This document shows positions 1 to 7,172 of a stretch of DNA of 53,470 nucleotides, in pieces (the first letter of the stretch is position 1; every line of letters begins with the position of its first letter). The DNA is from an uncultured Parabacteroides sp. (GTDB taxonomy: Bacteria > Bacteroidota > Bacteroidia > Bacteroidales > Tannerellaceae), in contig NZ_CABUOD010000032.1 in assembly GCF_902493135.1 (NCBI RefSeq), positions 1 through 53,470 of the forward strand, written 5' to 3'. The notes under the pieces were generated by a model. The model worked only from the letters and a program-made list of their open reading frames with translations, was not told where the DNA came from and did no database searches. Position numbers and translations under genes: made by a program.

Positions 1-52
1 TTCTATCCGAACCGGGTAAGGGAACTATATCTCTATTTTTCAGTTAAATGAA

Positions 53-117
53 AGAGCCGTGGTTTTCGGGTGCGATTACGCTGATTCGCTGTGATTTGCG
101 TATCGACAAACGGCTCT
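53..117. repeat. 8-bp inverted repeat upstream of the integrase gene
   Basis: AGAGCCGT at 53-60 is repeated inverted as ACGGCTCT at 110-117, with 49 nt between. It lies just upstream of the integrase start at 156, where attachment sites and integrase-binding sites often lie in elements of this type. A role as part of an attachment or binding site is inference; no matching direct repeat was found at the other end of the element. Confidence 0.35.
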
Positions 118-155
118 ACAAGAAATAATTTTGTTCACTAAAAAATTGTAGAGTT

Positions 156-1388
156 ATGAGATCGACTTTCAAAGTTTTATTCTATCTGAAACGCAATGCC
201 CCGAAGAAGAACGGGCTTGTTCCGGTGATGTGCCGGATTACGGTAAACGGCAAAATCGCACAGTTCAGTTGCAAGCTGGACGTGGAGGAAAAATCGTGGA
301 ACGTGGAGTTAGGCCGCGTGTCCGGTCGCAGCGTGGTGGCACAGGAGGCCAACCGGATGCTGGATAAAATCCGCGTGGGTATCAACCAAGCCTATCAGAA
401 AATCGCCGATCGGGACAACTATGTAATCGCCGAGAAAGTGCGTAACGCCTATCTGGGATTGGGTATGAACCACGAAACGCTGTTGGCGGTATTCCGGCAG
501 CATAACGAGGATTACGAAAAGCAGGTGGGCAAGCTCAAAAGCCTGCGCAGCTATTGGAAATACTGCACCGTTTATAACCACCTCGCGGAGTTTATCGAAA
601 AGCGGTACAAGGTCAGCGACATTGCCCTACGTGAGCTTGCTCCGGCGTTCATCACCGACTTCGAGCTGTTTCTCAAAACCGAGAAGAACCATTGCAACAA
701 TACGGTCTGGTCGTATATGATGCCGTTCCGTAAGATTATCTACATGGCCGTCAATAACGGACTGTTGCAGCGCGATCCGTTCTTCGCGTACAGCATCACC
801 AAAGAGGAAACGAAGCGGGGTTTTCTGACCAAAGAGGAAATCAAGCTGCTGATTAACGGGACATTCAAAAAGAAGAGTTACGAGGTGATCCGCGACCTGT
901 TCATCTTCTGCACCTTTACGGGTTTGAGCTGGACGGATATGGCGAACCTGACGAAAGCGAACCTGCAAACCTCGTTTGACGGTCACCTGTGGATTATCAC
1001 CAACCGCCAAAAGACAGGTACGGAATCGAATATCCGCTTGCTGGACGTGGCCAAGCATATCATCGAAAAATACGACGGCATGGCCGAGGGCGATAGGCTG
1101 CTGCCCGTTCCCTGCTATACCAACTGCAAGAACAGCATCAAAGTGATTGCGAGAAAATGCGGTATCGAGAAAAACGTCACGTGGCACATGAGTCGCCACA
1201 CCTACGCGACGACGGTGTGTTTATCGAACGACGTGCCGATTGAAACGCTCTCGAAGATGCTGGGACACCGCAGCATCCGCACGACGCAAATCTACGCGAA
1301 AATCACGGCGGAAAAGGTGAGCCGCGATATGGAAAAACTCTCGCAGCGTATCGAGCAAATGGAGAATTTTATTTGTCAAACCATCTAA
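156..1388 (+). CDS. Tyrosine recombinase (integrase) of Bacteroidetes mobile elements
   Basis: A site-specific recombinase expected to cut and join DNA at the ends of an integrative element. It has the three-part layout of Bacteroidetes integrases: arm-binding domain (about residues 1-105), SAM-like core-binding domain (about 110-215) and catalytic domain (about 225-395). Visible catalytic residues are Lys286 in RQKTG, His344 and Arg347 in HMSRH, His371 in LGHRS and the nucleophile Tyr380 in QIYAK. The usual first catalytic Arg is replaced by Ser258 in FTGLSWTD. The same replacement is known in IntDOT of CTnDOT, where another Arg compensates; Arg284 could do so here. The gene looks intact at 410 aa and heads a decayed element running to about 8.1 kb. 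It starts with ATG at 156. Confidence 0.93.
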   Translation: MRSTFKVLFYLKRNAPKKNGLVPVMCRITVNGKIAQFSCKLDVEEKSWNVELGRVSGRSVVAQEANRMLDKIRVGINQAYQKIADRDNYVIAEKVRNAYLGLGMNHETLLAVFRQHNEDYEKQVGKLKSLRSYWKYCTVYNHLAEFIEKRYKVSDIALRELAPAFITDFELFLKTEKNHCNNTVWSYMMPFRKIIYMAVNNGLLQRDPFFAYSITKEETKRGFLTKEEIKLLINGTFKKKSYEVIRDLFIFCTFTGLSWTDMANLTKANLQTSFDGHLWIITNRQKTGTESNIRLLDVAKHIIEKYDGMAEGDRLLPVPCYTNCKNSIKVIARKCGIEKNVTWHMSRHTYATTVCLSNDVPIETLSKMLGHRSIRTTQIYAKITAEKVSRDMEKLSQRIEQMENFICQTI

Positions 1389-1401
1389 AAATGGATGTAC
1401 G

Positions 1402-1785
1402 ATGAAAAGAGATAGAATCACAATCGGCGAAAACGGTGTAACCCCGACAGGGAGCGATGTATGGATGACGGCAATGGAGCTTGCCGAGCTGTTCGGCACG
1501 ACTGCCGGAGCAGTAAATGCGGGTATCAAGGCAATCATCAAAAGCGATACGCTGCACGATTACGAGGTCTGCAAGTACATTCGGCTGGAAAACGGCAACG
1601 GTGCAGACGTGTATAACATGGAGATTATCATTGCCCTTGCATTCCGTATCCATGCGCAGGGTGCAATGAGATTCCGGGAGTATATACTCCGTACACTTGG
1701 TACAGCGAGCAAATGGCCTGCAATAAATATACTGATGACCTGCTCACGTAAAACGGACGAGTACAGCCGACAGATTTCCAACTGA
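1402..1785 (+). CDS. RhuM-like protein with N-terminal HTH-type domain
   Basis: A 127-aa protein starting 13 bp after the integrase stop. Residues about 18-95 (VWMTAMELAELFGTTAGAV onwards, then a stretch ending FREYILRTL) resemble the N-terminal domain of the RhuM/virulence-associated family: a WMT..ELAELFG helix-turn-helix-like start, then a Y.M..I..L.FRI segment. The family is common on Bacteroidetes mobile elements and its molecular role is not established. The last 30 residues (KWPAINILMTCSRKTDEYSRQISN) show no family match and could be a replaced or truncated tail, since RhuM proteins are usually longer. Function is inferred from the N-terminus only. Confidence 0.6.
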   Translation: MKRDRITIGENGVTPTGSDVWMTAMELAELFGTTAGAVNAGIKAIIKSDTLHDYEVCKYIRLENGNGADVYNMEIIIALAFRIHAQGAMRFREYILRTLGTASKWPAINILMTCSRKTDEYSRQISN

Positions 1786-1835
1786 CGGTTACCTATGAAA
1801 AAAGAAATAATATTAACCTGTTAAATAGATACCTT

Positions 1836-2288
1836 ATGACCAAAAATGAAAGAACGTCGGACATCGACGCCGAAGAGATTATCGAGATGTTTCGTCCCGA
1901 AATGAGAAGATTGAAACCGGCAGATGTCGGTTTAGAGAATGTACCGGGTACACAACGTGTAACGAACGAACCGAATGTGCAAACTGCAACGACACTACCG
2001 ACGGACACGACCGCAACGACAGAACAGCCAGCGCAGGCTATACCCAGTTGCGCCGGAATAAAGCAGAAAAGAGCGACGTTGGAGGAATACCGACAGACAT
2101 TCCTCCGAGTGCCGAGAATCGAGAACCGTAAACCCGTCTTCGTGAGTTGCGAGGTGCGCGACCGATTGGACGAGATCGTGCGCAGGTTGGGAGGCAGACG
2201 GATGAGCGTTTCGGGATTGATGGAGAATCTCGCACGGCATCATCTGGAAACCTACGGCGAGGACATCGAACGATGGAGGAAATTATAG
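1836..2288 (+). CDS. DUF3408 domain protein of conjugative transposons
   Basis: A 150-aa protein with an acidic start, a Thr/Gln-rich low-complexity linker (about 55-80) and a basic C-terminal half (FVSCEVRDRLDEIVRRLGG.RMSVSGLMENLARHHLETY) typical of DUF3408. That half looks like a ribbon-helix-helix or similar DNA-binding fold. In Bacteroides conjugative elements DUF3408 genes sit just upstream of the mobilization region, and some are thought to act as relaxase accessory or partition proteins. Here it follows the integrase and RhuM-like genes and precedes an oriT-like repeat cluster. It appears intact. The exact role is inferred. Confidence 0.8.
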   Translation: MTKNERTSDIDAEEIIEMFRPEMRRLKPADVGLENVPGTQRVTNEPNVQTATTLPTDTTATTEQPAQAIPSCAGIKQKRATLEEYRQTFLRVPRIENRKPVFVSCEVRDRLDEIVRRLGGRRMSVSGLMENLARHHLETYGEDIERWRKL

Positions 2289-2361
2289 CTCCGCTGTCCG
2301 TTTCATAGGACAGTACAGTGTGCACACTCTGTATAGCGAGTATAGTGAAAGCAGTTCAATT

Positions 2362-2388
2362 ATCGGAGGGCAACAGCTCTCCGATTTT
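2362..2388 (+). terminator. Hairpin downstream of DUF3408 gene
   Basis: ATCGGAG (2362-2368) pairs with CTCCGAT (2379-2385) around a 10-nt loop and is followed by a short T run. It lies 74 bp after the DUF3408 stop. It may be a weak rho-independent terminator or part of the adjacent repeat cluster. Confidence 0.4.
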
Positions 2389-2409
2389 GTTAGCATCGGC
2401 TAACAGCAA

Positions 2410-2475
2410 GGTGTGTATCGAGTAACTCGATACCTTTCGGGTTACTCCCGAAAGCCTTGCCCTGCGGGGCGGAAT
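2410..2475. other. Candidate oriT remnant: three consecutive inverted repeats
   Basis: Three inverted repeats lie nearly end to end. GTATCGAGT (2415-2423) and ACTCGATAC (2425-2433) flank a single A. CTTTCGGG (2434-2441) and CCCGAAAG (2447-2454) flank TTACT. GCCC (2459-2462) and GGGGC (2466-2470) flank TGC. This dense hairpin structure sits directly after a DUF3408 gene, where mobilizable and conjugative Bacteroides elements usually carry oriT just before the relaxase gene. No relaxase ORF follows, so transfer from here would need proteins supplied elsewhere. The oriT assignment is inferred from structure and position. Confidence 0.45.
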
Positions 2476-2565
2476 CGCTCCTCCGTAGTCGGGCGATTGA
2501 GAATGTATTACCTTTTATTCTTGCAGACCTTCCGTTTCGAATTTCTTCCGATGCTTGACGATGGA

Positions 2566-2815
2566 TTATATGTCGGTCTGCGCCCATTCAGTAAGTTGTA
2601 CAATGAACGGGACAAACGAATATCCGATGTCCGTCAATTTGCACTCCATCTTGGGCGGCACTATGGGATAGACTTTGCAGGAAACAAGTGCGTCAGCTTC
2701 CAATGCCTTACGTGCCTGACAAAACACATGATGAAACATCGGGTATCAATCTGCATAACTCGTTAAAACGTATGCCGGCTTATATGATAATCAGATGATC
2801 CATATAAGAAATTTT
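2566..2815 (-). pseudogene. Decayed HxlR-family regulator fragment
   Basis: Reading leftward, one frame gives AGIRFNELCRLIPDVSSCVL, matching the HxlR winged-helix core. After a frameshift near 2722 another frame gives KALEADALVSCKVYPIVPP, then KMECKLTDIGYSFVPFIVQ and a stop at 2566-2568. These match the wing and C-terminal helix of HxlR proteins (compare TLRTLEEDGFVTRTIYPEVPP in the intact gene next door). There is also an in-frame TAA before AGIRF and no recognisable N-terminus. It lies directly downstream of the intact HxlR gene on the same strand, suggesting an old tandem copy or a recombination scar. Confidence 0.7.
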
Positions 2816-2849
2816 GTGGCAACAGCAAGGAAAACTTGCCGGAATCATG

Positions 2850-3224
2850 TCAGCGTTTTCCCCCGGCCGCTTTCTTCCTGTCGCAAATAATCGGCTCCAT
2901 GTTTTCTTTCGCCCATACGATTAACGATTGAATATGAGGCAAAAGCGAATGCGCTCTGATCGTAAGCGCGTATTCCACTCGCGGCGGCACTTCCGGATAA
3001 ATAGTACGTGTTACGAATCCGTCCTCTTCCAGTGTTCTTAATGTAACGGTAAGCATCTTTTGTGAAATATCCGGGATTGCTCGTCGTAAATCACCGAAAC
3101 GCATTTTTTCTATCTGCGATAACGTGTAAATAACTAAAAGCGACCACTTGTCACTCATACGAGCCAGAATATTGCGAATAGGGCACTGCGGATCATAAGC
3201 ATCCAATATCATTGTTCTATCCAT
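2850..3224 (-). CDS. HxlR-family winged-helix transcriptional regulator
   Basis: A 124-aa one-domain HxlR regulator. Family members bind as dimers to operators between themselves and a divergent oxidoreductase gene, and several (YodB, HypR) sense electrophiles or oxidants through an N-terminal Cys. This one has such a Cys in DPQCPIRNILARMSDKWSLL and the typical PDISQKML...TLRTLEEDG...YPEVPPRVEYALT core. The ATG at 3224 is chosen because the longer reading would begin with TTG inside the promoter -7 element (3243-3250). It is divergent from the NAD(P)-binding oxidoreductase at 3457, its likely target. Redox sensing is inference from family and context. Confidence 0.88.
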   Translation of the reverse strand: MDRTMILDAYDPQCPIRNILARMSDKWSLLVIYTLSQIEKMRFGDLRRAIPDISQKMLTVTLRTLEEDGFVTRTIYPEVPPRVEYALTIRAHSLLPHIQSLIVWAKENMEPIICDRKKAAGGKR

Positions 3225-3242
3225 TTTTCTCTTTTTAGTATG

Positions 3243-3250
3243 CAAAAGTA
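3243..3250 (-). promoter_or_regulatory. Promoter -7 element of the HxlR gene
   Basis: CAAAAGTA on the plus strand reads TACTTTTG on the minus strand, matching the Bacteroidetes -7 consensus TAnnTTTG, 19 bp upstream of the ATG at 3224. GTAACTA follows at 3248-3254 and recurs at 3339-3345, making it a possible operator word for the HxlR protein (inference). Confidence 0.55.
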
Positions 3251-3364
3251 ACTAAATCTCTTGAAATCTGCAAGCGCAAAAAAATACGAAAAAATCAGGT
3301 AGGTAAGATGTTCATATACAGTTATCGTTACCAAGATGTAACTATGTGCATATCAAGTGCCTAC

Positions 3365-3395
3365 TTGACAAAAGAGATTTTTCGTTCTATATTTG
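3365..3395 (+). promoter_or_regulatory. Promoter of the NAD(P)-binding oxidoreductase gene
   Basis: TTG at 3365-3367 and TATATTTG at 3388-3395 are 20 nt apart, close to the Bacteroidetes sigma-ABfr layout. The start codon is at 3457. The divergent HxlR gene and the nearby GTAACTA repeat suggest HxlR control of this promoter. Confidence 0.65.
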
Positions 3396-3456
3396 CAGTG
3401 TAAAAGATACAAAGATACTTTTAGAAACTAATGGTTGATATCAAAATTTTGCAAGT

Positions 3457-4116
3457 ATGAAAAATGTAGTTTTAATCGGAGCGAGCGGATTTGTAGGCTC
3501 CGCCATCCTGAATGAAGCGTTGAATCGCGGACATCGAGTAACAGCAGTTGTTTTGAATCCCGACAAGATTTCGGTACATCATCCGAATCTGACCGTCATG
3601 GGAGCGGACGCCACCGATCCGGACACACTGGCAAATCTGGCGAAAGGCAAGGATGCAGTTATCAGTGCCTATAATCCGGGCTGGGCGAATCCCCGTCAAT
3701 ACGAAGAAACGCTTGAAAACTACCCGAAAATCGTCGAGGGAGCGAAGCGTTCGGGCGTGAAACGTCTGCTGATCGTCGGCGGAGCCGGAACCCTTTTCGT
3801 GAAACCGGGCGTGCGGCTGGTCGATACGGGAACTCTTCCCGAAGCGTGGCTGCCGGGTGTGAAATCATTGGGCGAGTTTTATCTGAATACGTTGATGAAG
3901 GAGAAGGAGATCGACTGGGTGTTCTTTTCTCCTGCCGGAAATCTCGGCAACATGGGGCCGGGCGTGCGTACTGGAAAATACCGTCTGGGTAAAGACGATA
4001 TGCTTTTCGACGAGAAAGGCGAAAGTTTCATCTCGGTCGAGGACTACGCCGTGGCGATGATTGACGAGCTGGAAAAGGAAAAACACCATCGCGAACGCTT
4101 TACCGCAGCTTATTAA
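3457..4116 (+). CDS. NAD(P)-binding oxidoreductase (atypical SDR, NmrA/YwnB-like)
   Basis: A 219-aa Rossmann-fold protein with the dinucleotide-binding start VVLIGASGFVGSAILNEAL (GxSGxxG) and the later segments GAKRSGVKRLLIVGGAG and DWVFFSPAG of NAD(P)H-binding atypical short-chain dehydrogenases. Such proteins act as quinone or flavin reductases or as redox sensors; the substrate cannot be read from sequence. The classical Tyr-x3-Lys motif is not evident, as expected for this subgroup. It is divergent from an HxlR regulator and followed 37 bp later by a secreted MBL-like protein, so the genes probably respond together to an oxidant or electrophile (inference). Confidence 0.85.
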   Translation: MKNVVLIGASGFVGSAILNEALNRGHRVTAVVLNPDKISVHHPNLTVMGADATDPDTLANLAKGKDAVISAYNPGWANPRQYEETLENYPKIVEGAKRSGVKRLLIVGGAGTLFVKPGVRLVDTGTLPEAWLPGVKSLGEFYLNTLMKEKEIDWVFFSPAGNLGNMGPGVRTGKYRLGKDDMLFDEKGESFISVEDYAVAMIDELEKEKHHRERFTAAY

Positions 4117-4153
4117 ACATTGAAGTATAACAACAAATAAAAACAAGAAAGAA

Positions 4154-4990
4154 ATGAAAAAGATTATTTTGACGCTGGCCCTTGCCGGTATGGTTTTGGG
4201 TGCTTCGGCACAGGAAAAGGGACGTTTCGAGGTACATGACCTCGGCAACTTCAAACTGCATGTCTATTACACGAATGACGCGCTGGGCGATGCCAGCTAC
4301 ATTGTGGAAGGCAAGAAGGCTCTCGTTACGATGGAACAGCCGCTCTTCAAAGACAATGTAGCGGAATTCGACACCTATCTTGCCGGATTGGGCAAACCCG
4401 TAGAGAAACGAATCACGGACTACCATGTGGGCGGCACGGCGCACCACGATGTCGTGATGCCGGAAGGTATGCCGGAGTTCACGAAAGGAGCCGTATATGG
4501 CGGCATGATGAAGAACTTCGCACAGCTATTCGGCGACGCCCTGACTGCGATGCCTACGGGCAACGCCGAGGAGGTGGCATTCGGCACGACCAAGACCTAT
4601 GCGGGTGTTCCTTTCGAGTTCCGTCGCGGAGCTTCAACGGACTTTCCCGGTGCAAGTATTCTGATCGGGGGAAAGGTGTACTACACCCACTGGACGCCGG
4701 CAAAGGCGCATGTCAGCCATCTGCAAGTATCTTCGTCTGACGCCATCGACGCCGAAATCGCCGAAGCGAAAAACGCACTGAAATCCGGTGCCAAACTCTT
4801 TATCGGCGGTCACGGCGGTGCGGCGAAAGCGGATGCCGTGCAATTCAAAATCGACTATCTTAATACGATGAAGAAGTTACTGGCAGAGAACAAGACTGCG
4901 GAAACATTCGTCGGGGCGATGAAGAAAGCCTATCCGGAGCTGCCCGGAGCGGAGGGGCTGGAAGAACTGGCAAAGGCTCTGTATAAATAA
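4154..4990 (+). CDS. Secreted metallo-beta-lactamase-fold protein, degenerate metal site
   Basis: A 278-aa protein with a clear signal peptide (MKKIILTLALAGMVLGASAQ) and an MBL-like layout: ASYIVEGKKALVTMEQP near residue 50, a segment DYHVGGTAHHDVV near residue 98, and IGGKVYYTHWTPAKAHVSH followed by LFIGGHGGAAKADAV. The canonical HxHxDH metal motif is not present as such. His residues in HVGGTAHHD and GGHGG could bind metal in an altered way, or the protein may be a non-catalytic relative. It lies in the same direction as the oxidoreductase upstream and the FMN split-barrel protein downstream, probably in one operon. Confidence 0.6.
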   Translation: MKKIILTLALAGMVLGASAQEKGRFEVHDLGNFKLHVYYTNDALGDASYIVEGKKALVTMEQPLFKDNVAEFDTYLAGLGKPVEKRITDYHVGGTAHHDVVMPEGMPEFTKGAVYGGMMKNFAQLFGDALTAMPTGNAEEVAFGTTKTYAGVPFEFRRGASTDFPGASILIGGKVYYTHWTPAKAHVSHLQVSSSDAIDAEIAEAKNALKSGAKLFIGGHGGAAKADAVQFKIDYLNTMKKLLAENKTAETFVGAMKKAYPELPGAEGLEELAKALYK

Positions 4991-5055
4991 TCAACACCGA
5001 TATGTTCCGTTTTCCGGCAGGGAAGCGGAACGTATCATTCAAAGAAGATGATTGC

Positions 5056-5463
5056 ATGGAAAAAGCACTTGAATTTCTGAAAACGAATAAGGAGGTGGCA
5101 TTTGCTACGGTCGAAGGCGACAGACCGAAAATCCGTGTTTTCCAAATCATGAAACAGCAGGGAAACACGCTCTATTTCGTTACAGCACCGGAGAAAGAGG
5201 TTTACAGGCAGTTGCAGAAGAATCCGAATGTGGAAATACTTGCCATGAAGGAGAACATATTCGTCCGTATTGCAGGACAAGCCGTGTTCGACGTGGACGA
5301 TACGACCGCACGGGAGATATATGCTGCCAATCCCGTGTTGCCGCGACTTTACAAGGCATACACGGATTTGGTCTATTTCCGCCTGGTCGCCGCAAGTCTC
5401 GATTATTACGACCTGACGCCTGACCCACCTTTGCAGGAGCATTACGACTATGGACAGAAGTAA
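5056..5463 (+). CDS. Pyridoxamine 5'-phosphate oxidase-like FMN split-barrel protein
   Basis: A 135-aa protein of the general-stress/PNPOx-like superfamily. It has FLKTNKEVAFATVEGDRPKIRVFQ, TLYFVTAPEKEVYRQLQKNPNVEI and FVRIAGQAVFD, the pattern of small flavin- or F420-type split barrels. The start at 5056 (MEKALEFLKTN) is preferred over 5002 because the extra 18 residues are unrelated to the family. Its last 14 bp overlap the macrodomain gene (ATG at 5450), so translation of the two is probably coupled. The ligand and substrate are unknown. Confidence 0.8.
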   Translation: MEKALEFLKTNKEVAFATVEGDRPKIRVFQIMKQQGNTLYFVTAPEKEVYRQLQKNPNVEILAMKENIFVRIAGQAVFDVDDTTAREIYAANPVLPRLYKAYTDLVYFRLVAASLDYYDLTPDPPLQEHYDYGQK

Positions 5464-6238
5464 AAATATCCGGTCAGTCCTTCGGACATTGCTCGATGAG
5501 CGTATGGAATATGCCGGTCTGCAAATACCGGATTCATTATCGGAGCAGCGGAGGATGATGCGTACATTGCTGAACGTCCGTCCGCCGCATCCCGTGAGCG
5601 AAGATTTGATAAAGGCGCAGGACAGGGAGCTGCAACGGCAACTGGCGGACAAAGGAATTGTCGCCTTGTCCGATATCATGCCGTGTCGGGTAGATGGGCG
5701 TTTGCGGTTGTGGCAGGGCGACATCACCCGTTTACAGGTGGATGCCATCGTCAATGCAGCCAATAGCGCACTGTTGGGTTGTTTCGTGCCGATGCACCGC
5801 TGCATAGACAACGCCATCCATTCGGCGGCGGGAGTGCAGTTGCGTCTGGCTTGCGACCGGCTGATGCAGGCGCAGGGGCATCCGGAACCGACCGGGCGGG
5901 CAAAAATTACGGACGGCTACAATCTGCCCGCCCGTTATGTACTGCATACGGTCGGCCCCATTGTCCGTGATACCGAACCTACGCCCAGACAAGAACGACA
6001 ACTGGCGGATTGTTATCGGTCATGCCTTGCGCTGGCCGATGCGCACGATTTGCAAAGCATCGCTTTCTGCTGTATCTCTACGGGAGAGTTCGGATTCCCC
6101 CAAAAGCGGGCTGCCGAGATTGCGGTCAGCACCGTGCGCGCGTATCTCGACGCGACCGTTGCGACCGGTATAAATTCCGTCATATTCAATGTATTCAAAG
6201 ATGATGACTTATCCATTTATAGAAACCTATTGTCGTAA
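5450..6238 (+). CDS. Zinc-dependent macrodomain protein-ADP-ribose hydrolase
   Basis: A 262-aa macrodomain protein with an N-terminal helical extension (about 1-85) and a macrodomain: LWQGDITRLQVDAIVNAANS (about 88-106), then LLGCFVPMHRCIDNAIHSAAG with Cys111, His116 and Cys118 placed as the zinc ligands of the Zn-macro class, then TGRAKITDGYNLPARYVLHT and ISTGEFGFP. In SirTM operons of pathogens such enzymes remove mono-ADP-ribose that the sirtuin adds. The gene overlaps both neighbours (14 bp with the split-barrel gene; up to 50 bp with the sirtuin gene), the usual tight pairing of macrodomain and SirTM. The substrate protein here is unknown. Confidence 0.9.
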   Translation: MDRSKNIRSVLRTLLDERMEYAGLQIPDSLSEQRRMMRTLLNVRPPHPVSEDLIKAQDRELQRQLADKGIVALSDIMPCRVDGRLRLWQGDITRLQVDAIVNAANSALLGCFVPMHRCIDNAIHSAAGVQLRLACDRLMQAQGHPEPTGRAKITDGYNLPARYVLHTVGPIVRDTEPTPRQERQLADCYRSCLALADAHDLQSIAFCCISTGEFGFPQKRAAEIAVSTVRAYLDATVATGINSVIFNVFKDDDLSIYRNLLS

Positions 6239-7088
6239 GATGCCCATCAGAGAGAGTTATTCCTGCCGGTTGGCGGAATTGCGCCACGCGCTCGACCGGG
6301 CGGAGTATGTCGTTATCGGAGCAGGAGCGGGACTTTCCGCTGCCGCTGGACTGGAGTATAGCGGTCGCCGTTTCACGGATCATTTCGGTGATTTTATCCG
6401 TCGTTACAGATTTACAGACCTTTATACCTCGTCGTTTTATCCCTTCAAGACGGAGGAGGAACGGTGGGCGTACTGGGCACGCCATATCCGGCAGAACCGC
6501 TATGACGAAGCCGGTACGGAATTGTACCGGATGTTGTTTCGGGCGGTCGGGCGGAAAGAGTGGTTCGTGATAACCACCAATGTGGACGGGCAGTTCGAGA
6601 AAGCGGGATTCGACAGAGAACGGATATTTGCCGTGCAAGGCGATTATGCCTACCTGCAATGTGCCGAAGCGTGCCATGATAAACTGTATTATAATGAAGC
6701 CCTCGTGCATGAGATGTCCCGGAATACCGAGAATTGCCGTATCCCGGCTTCGCTCGTGCCCCGTTGCCCCGTGTGCGGCGGAGCGATGGAGGTAAATCTG
6801 AGGAAAGACGACCATTTCGTGCAGGATGCGCATTGGTACGAGAGCCACGAGCGTTATCAGGCTTTCATGCAAAAGGCTTGTCGCCGAAACACGCTGCTTT
6901 TGGAGTTGGGCGTGGGCTACAATACTCCGACCATCATCCGCTTCCCTTTCGAGCGGATGGCATCGCAGGCAGATAACATCACGTTGGTGCGCATCAATCG
7001 GGACTACGCCGAGAAGCAGGCTCCCGTGCGCTCTTTCATCCCGTTCCGTGAGGATATGAACAAGATAGTAACCGATATACTGAAATAA
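6189..7088 (+). CDS. Class M sirtuin (SirTM), probable protein ADP-ribosyltransferase
   Basis: An NAD-dependent sirtuin with GAGAGLSAAAGLEYSG near the N-terminus, ITTNVDGQFEKAGF in place of the usual TQNID..H, and two Cys pairs likely to bind zinc (CAEAC and CPVCGG). The catalytic His of deacetylating sirtuins lies after NID and is here replaced by Gln in NVDGQF. This is the mark of SirTM enzymes, which transfer ADP-ribose rather than deacetylate. The start may be 6189 (inside the macrodomain gene) or ATG 6240, one base after the macrodomain stop. With the zinc macrodomain it forms a write/erase pair. The GcvH-L and LplA2 genes usually next to SirTM are not here. Confidence 0.88.
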   Translation: MYSKMMTYPFIETYCRKMPIRESYSCRLAELRHALDRAEYVVIGAGAGLSAAAGLEYSGRRFTDHFGDFIRRYRFTDLYTSSFYPFKTEEERWAYWARHIRQNRYDEAGTELYRMLFRAVGRKEWFVITTNVDGQFEKAGFDRERIFAVQGDYAYLQCAEACHDKLYYNEALVHEMSRNTENCRIPASLVPRCPVCGGAMEVNLRKDDHFVQDAHWYESHERYQAFMQKACRRNTLLLELGVGYNTPTIIRFPFERMASQADNITLVRINRDYAEKQAPVRSFIPFREDMNKIVTDILK

Positions 7089-7094
7089 ACGGAT

Positions 7095-7172
7095 ATGCAC
7101 GATATATGGAATCCCTGGCACGGCTGTACGAAGATCAGTGAAGGTTGCCGATATTGTTGTATGTATTTATAG
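7095..7172 (+). pseudogene. 5' fragment of a DUF5131 (phage Gp37/Gp68) gene
   Basis: Six bases after the sirtuin stop, an ATG opens MHDIWNPWHGCTKISEGCRY, then CCMYL and a stop. WNPWHGC.KIS.GC..CY is the hallmark N-terminus of DUF5131 proteins, which are normally 200-300 aa. Only 25 codons remain, and AT-rich sequence unrelated to the family follows, so the gene was cut by a deletion or replacement. Its spacing suggests it was the last gene of the sirtuin operon. Confidence 0.75.

Noticed and set aside
1..50. 3' end of a tRNA gene as an integration target
   Set aside because: GGTTCGGATAGAA on the minus strand loosely recalls a T-arm, but no cloverleaf can be drawn within the window and no matching repeat was found at the other end.
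2413..2766. 117-codon plus-strand frame after the DUF3408 gene
   Set aside because: It runs through the oriT-like repeats and antisense to the decayed HxlR gene; the residues match no family.
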